DNA of 64,000 nucleotides from Isoetes taiwanensis (taxonomy: Eukaryota > Streptophyta > Lycopodiopsida > Isoetales > Isoetaceae), in assembly GCA_021234155.1 (NCBI GenBank), contig JAJEKV010000005.1:27034570-27098569 (forward strand), read 5' to 3'. Below, one piece after another: positions 60,601-64,000 of the stretch (its first letter is position 1; each line of letters begins with the position of its first letter). The notes under the pieces were generated by a model. The model saw only the letters and a list, made by a program, of their open reading frames with translations. It was not told the DNA's origin and ran no database searches. The position numbers were made by a program, and so were the translations under genes.

Positions 60601-63600
60601 AGTGCATTCAATGCATGCTTAAGGTTTTCTGATCTGAGCTTTTAATGTTGCAGGTATTGGCAAATATCCAAACATTTGCAAAAGCAATGCCATCCCTTTT
60701 TGAGCCTTATTTTGATGATTTCTTTATTTCTGAAATTGATACACAACATATTCGATTCCTGAAGCTCGATATTCTGACTCTTATTGCAACTGAATCTTCA
60801 ATTTTGTCAATTTATGATGAACTTCAGGTACAAAAACTGACTTCCAGTTCCAGTTACTTTTTCATCACAAACTATGAAAATCGGACATTAGTGTTTACTC
60901 ACCAAAAGTAGGAAGACCTAATTATTTCTGTACTAATTACTGTTACCAGGGCAAGAAAGTTATAAAAATAATCGCCCATCGTCACCATCAACAGTTCCTA
61001 ACATATCCATTTTCCTTCAGTATTGTAACTACACTAAAAGGTTTATACCGAAAACAGGACTATATGTTCAATATAGGAGGGCGTAATGTATTTCAAAGGG
61101 GACAGTATTATAATTTAATCTGTGTCGAGGCAACTGTCAGAGAATCCAGCATTATGTTGCTTTGGAGACATAACAAAGATCAAAGTGCATATGCATGAAC
61201 AAAAATCTAGGAGACCATGTCATGTTAGCTAATTGTCAAACCAATCTTCCGTTAAGTAGATTAAAGATCATTTTGGTTCTTAATCACCAGCCCCGTATTA
61301 TTGCCTGAGAATAATTTGATACCATGGCATTTTAGTGAAGGCCACACACTATAATGATATCTTTGCAGCCTTCTTCAGGTATATACAAGATCACCCGACT
61401 ATGAATTTGCAGCTGCCTCTGTTAATGCAATTGGTCGTTGCGCCATACGGCTGCCTTCCATAGTTTCAACATGTGCAAAGCACTTGTTGGGTTTGGCAAT
61501 CGACAGTGCTGAGGATAATCATAACATGACAAATTCAGGCACAGGTGAACCTGGGGAGAAATCTGGTTCAGGGCAGGGTGTACTAATTGCAGACAGGAAA
61601 CTGACTCTGCACGTCAACAGAAGGGATGCCGTTGTGACTCAAGCTGTTATAGCTTTGAGAGCAATTGTACAACAATGTCCAAATGAACAAGAAAAGGTAT
61701 GGACTGGAATTCCTGATATTCTGTGCTGAACTATTTTCTGCTTCCCTCACTCTTGTGACCTGACTTAGATTGTCCTGCATATTTTATCATCCGTGCAAGG
61801 TGAACATTTCCTTTTGGAATTGCTGATATCTTGTCTTGGATAATTTTGTGCATCTCCTGAATTGGTCTTGTCATGCTTATGTTTTCTTTAGTGGGGGAAT
61901 AAGATGAGTACCTTTGTTTGTGTCCCATATAATTACATCAGTTGGTGGTGTTGTATGAGATGGGTACTTCTTGTCTTCCAGATTTTCTGCATCGGTGGAC
62001 GATCTCGTGTAGATGAGTACTTCTTTTGCAGATAGAAATGCTGATAGTTTTCTTGGATATCCAAGTTTCTGCTTGCTGTTCCTGGTAGCCTAGTTTGCAT
62101 TGTCCTGCATAGTGGCTGAGTACTACTTTTATGTCTCACTTTTTCCATCAGTGAGTGATGTCATAAGAGATGAGCGCTCATTTTTGTGTCACATATTCTT
62201 TCATCAGTGTATGGTGTCACGTGTTCCGTGTTTTTCCATCCGTGTGTGATATGAGTGGAAGAATTTGTCTGACATTTTGGTTCAAACATAAATGGGTCTT
62301 AAATAAAGAAATGAGGTCTAATTTCTGCAGTCTTCTAGAAATTGACCAGCACGAACCAATCTTATCTCCTTATGAATGGTTGTTTAGTAATTAATTCTTT
62401 ACTGTAATTTTTTATTGTCTAGGTTTAACCAACATTGTGTTTCTTGTTGATGTCCCTTTAGGTTTTGGTCCATCTTCTCTGCCATTTGAATCGCATAAAG
62501 GTATCTGCAGCACGTTCAGTTGCAGTTTGGATGTTAGGAGAACACTGTGCAACTGGCCGCCTTATGCCTGCAATGCTTCCTGTTCTCTTGAGGTATCTGG
62601 GAGGAGTTTTTACAACTGAAGCTGACGAGACTAAATTGCAGATTCTAAACTGTGTAGCTAAGGTACTACCAGTCATATGTCTTTTGTATGGTCATTTTCA
62701 CGAGCAGGGAAAAGGGCAAACAAATGATCTACTGTGAAACCCATAGTGCAAAATACATGCCGTCCTTGATCCCCACCAAACGATCCTCCTCAATGTTCGG
62801 ATCAAATTATCCTTGCCTAGATCCGCTGGCCATTAGTGCCTTTGGCATCTGGCTAAAATAAGCTCAATGTCATAATTTTCTAAACGGTGAATCTCCTTTT
62901 TCTTGATACACTATTTAGAACTGCTGAAATTGTATCCTGTAGATTGTCCTAGGTTGTCCTTTCCTGGTAGCCCTATGCCATGTTTGCAGATGGAACCTTT
63001 ATTCTGTGTATGGATAAATGACCCTCTTGTTTTGTAGTGTGCCTGATTGTTTGTCTAAGTAGTTGGCCTCCATGCTAGATACCAAGCATGTGCTTATGCA
63101 CCTTCTCAGATAACCCCAGTGACTCTGATGGATAAATTAAATAAAAAATTTACTGCTGCAATAGCCTACCACAAGATTGCAGCTGAAAGAAGCACCTTAA
63201 TTGAGTTAATCGATTGACATGGCCCCCATCTCCCTGCCATTATCTCTTTTCTTTAATGACGATTACGGTTGCAAGATGCTTTGATCTCTTTTGCAATTGA
63301 CCTGGTGTTCCTTAGCGGTTGTTTTACCTTCCTGGTGTTAATGTAGAGTTACATTCCTCTCTTGCATACTTTGTTGGCCTACTGACTGATGAAGTGCATG
63401 GAAGATTTTATAACACTTCCAAATCTTTATGTAGGTGGCTATGAATTCTGATAAGTACCTGTCACTAAATGCTGTTCCATTGGCATTGCATTATATCTTG
63501 AATCTTGGCATTTGTGACGTGAATTATGATGTTCGTGATCGTGCACGGATGCTGCAGTTACTTTTGAAATCATTTTTGGAGTATTCTAAAGAAGAGAATA

Positions 63601-64000
63601 ACATACATGATGCAGAGCTTTTTGCGGCAGTGGAAGTGGTTGAAGATGGCTCAGATTGTCAATCCATAAAAACATCTTTTTTGAGGAGCCACCAGAAACT
63701 TTTATGTGATATAGCGAAAAGCACGATATGCTCTGCCAAAGAAATTCCATATTCGTCGTCGGCAAGCCTCGACAGGCCTTCTTTCCTTCCGGGATCAATG
63801 TCTCATATTATGCAGCATATTGCACCCAACTATTGGTCTCTTCCTCTTCCTCATAGTCTCAAGGTTGAAGCCACAGATGTATCAAATGCAGAAGAAATTA
63901 AGCACAAGGAAAGCAAGGAGCCACATCTTGCAGATAATCATAGTGAGTATAGTGGCAGTACCAGGATATCAAGTGGCAATTATAGCACAGATAGTGCAGG
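57653..64000 (+). CDS. AP3B: AP-3 complex subunit beta (partial, runs off the right edge)
   Basis: Beta-adaptin large subunit of the AP-3 coat, which sorts membrane cargo from the Golgi/endosome to the vacuole (Arabidopsis PAT2). Exons are 57653-57862, 58243-58319, 59587-59836, 59925-60515, 60654-60827, 61379-61696, 62462-62662 and 63435 onward. All introns are GT-AG and all phases close. Landmarks in plant order are DAHIYDDPNDANIPALLDSR, VVKNVASPSLEVKKLIYIYL, then DQNPMVRAWALRAMSGIRVH, CARDPSPYVRRCTANAIRKI and VVGAAAAAFATVCPEHLSLL. EWGQVVLMDILLRYIVAKHG, TYPLLWSHNSAVVLAAAGVH and NYDVRDRARMLQLLLKSFLE follow. These form the alpha-solenoid (Adaptin_N) trunk. The last exon enters a Ser-rich hinge. 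About 795 codons are present, and the hinge end and ear are outside the window. No frame damage is seen. The ATG at 57653 is chosen because it starts the conserved exon 1. Confidence 0.95.

Overview
The window is nuclear DNA of a land plant. The reasons are an intron-split gene for the beta subunit of the AP-3 adaptor that follows plant PAT2 protein order, plant-type chromoviral Ty3/gypsy elements primed by initiator tRNA-Met, plant-style Helitrons, and captured fragments of plant gene families. A long intronless ORF with a PARP6/8/16-like catalytic domain hints at a seedless plant (bryophyte, lycophyte or fern), but that is an inference and the species is not identified.

Layout. (1) 66-4717: one four-exon gene, 1,228 codons when spliced, with a DGQH motif in the middle and an FCP1/NLI-type HAD phosphatase-like domain at the C-terminus. 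Three in-frame stop codons interrupt it. Its introns and 3' flank, but never its exons, hold ten copies of a 24-bp self-complementary sequence, and the large intron also carries a duplicated long hairpin. A small candidate terminal exon follows at 5101-5611. (2) 5.6-18.1 kb: sequence ending in one Helitron 3' terminus (10259), then a complete-looking Helitron (10278-18122) that carries a broken, intron-containing piece of a choline-transporter-like (SLC44/CTL) gene. (3) 19630-21846: the PARP-like gene. (4) 22-27.5 kb: degraded repeats, including an old relative of the LTRs found further on.

(5) 27555-56868: a single minus-strand chromovirus with matching TGTTT target-site duplications, blown up to 29.3 kb by two later insertions. 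One is a minus-strand Helitron (29387-34590) carrying a DUF616 (TOD1/MUCI70-like) gene piece. The other is a plus-strand chromovirus of the same lineage (41601-54695, target duplication CCTGC), which landed in the leader of the first. Both retroelements have an extra ORF upstream of gag, and both are broken by stops and frameshifts. (6) 57653 to the end: AP3B, eight exons visible, running off the right edge, with a strong fold-back sequence about 0.25 kb upstream of its start codon.

The functional host genes are probably AP3B (vesicle traffic to the vacuole) and perhaps the PARP-like gene. The rest is mainly a stratified record of transposition: old LTR relic, then the outer chromovirus, then the Helitron and nested chromovirus inserted into it. 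The least conventional part is the palindrome-studded gene at the left end. Its premature stops are all explainable by C-to-T change, as are several in the outer retroelement.
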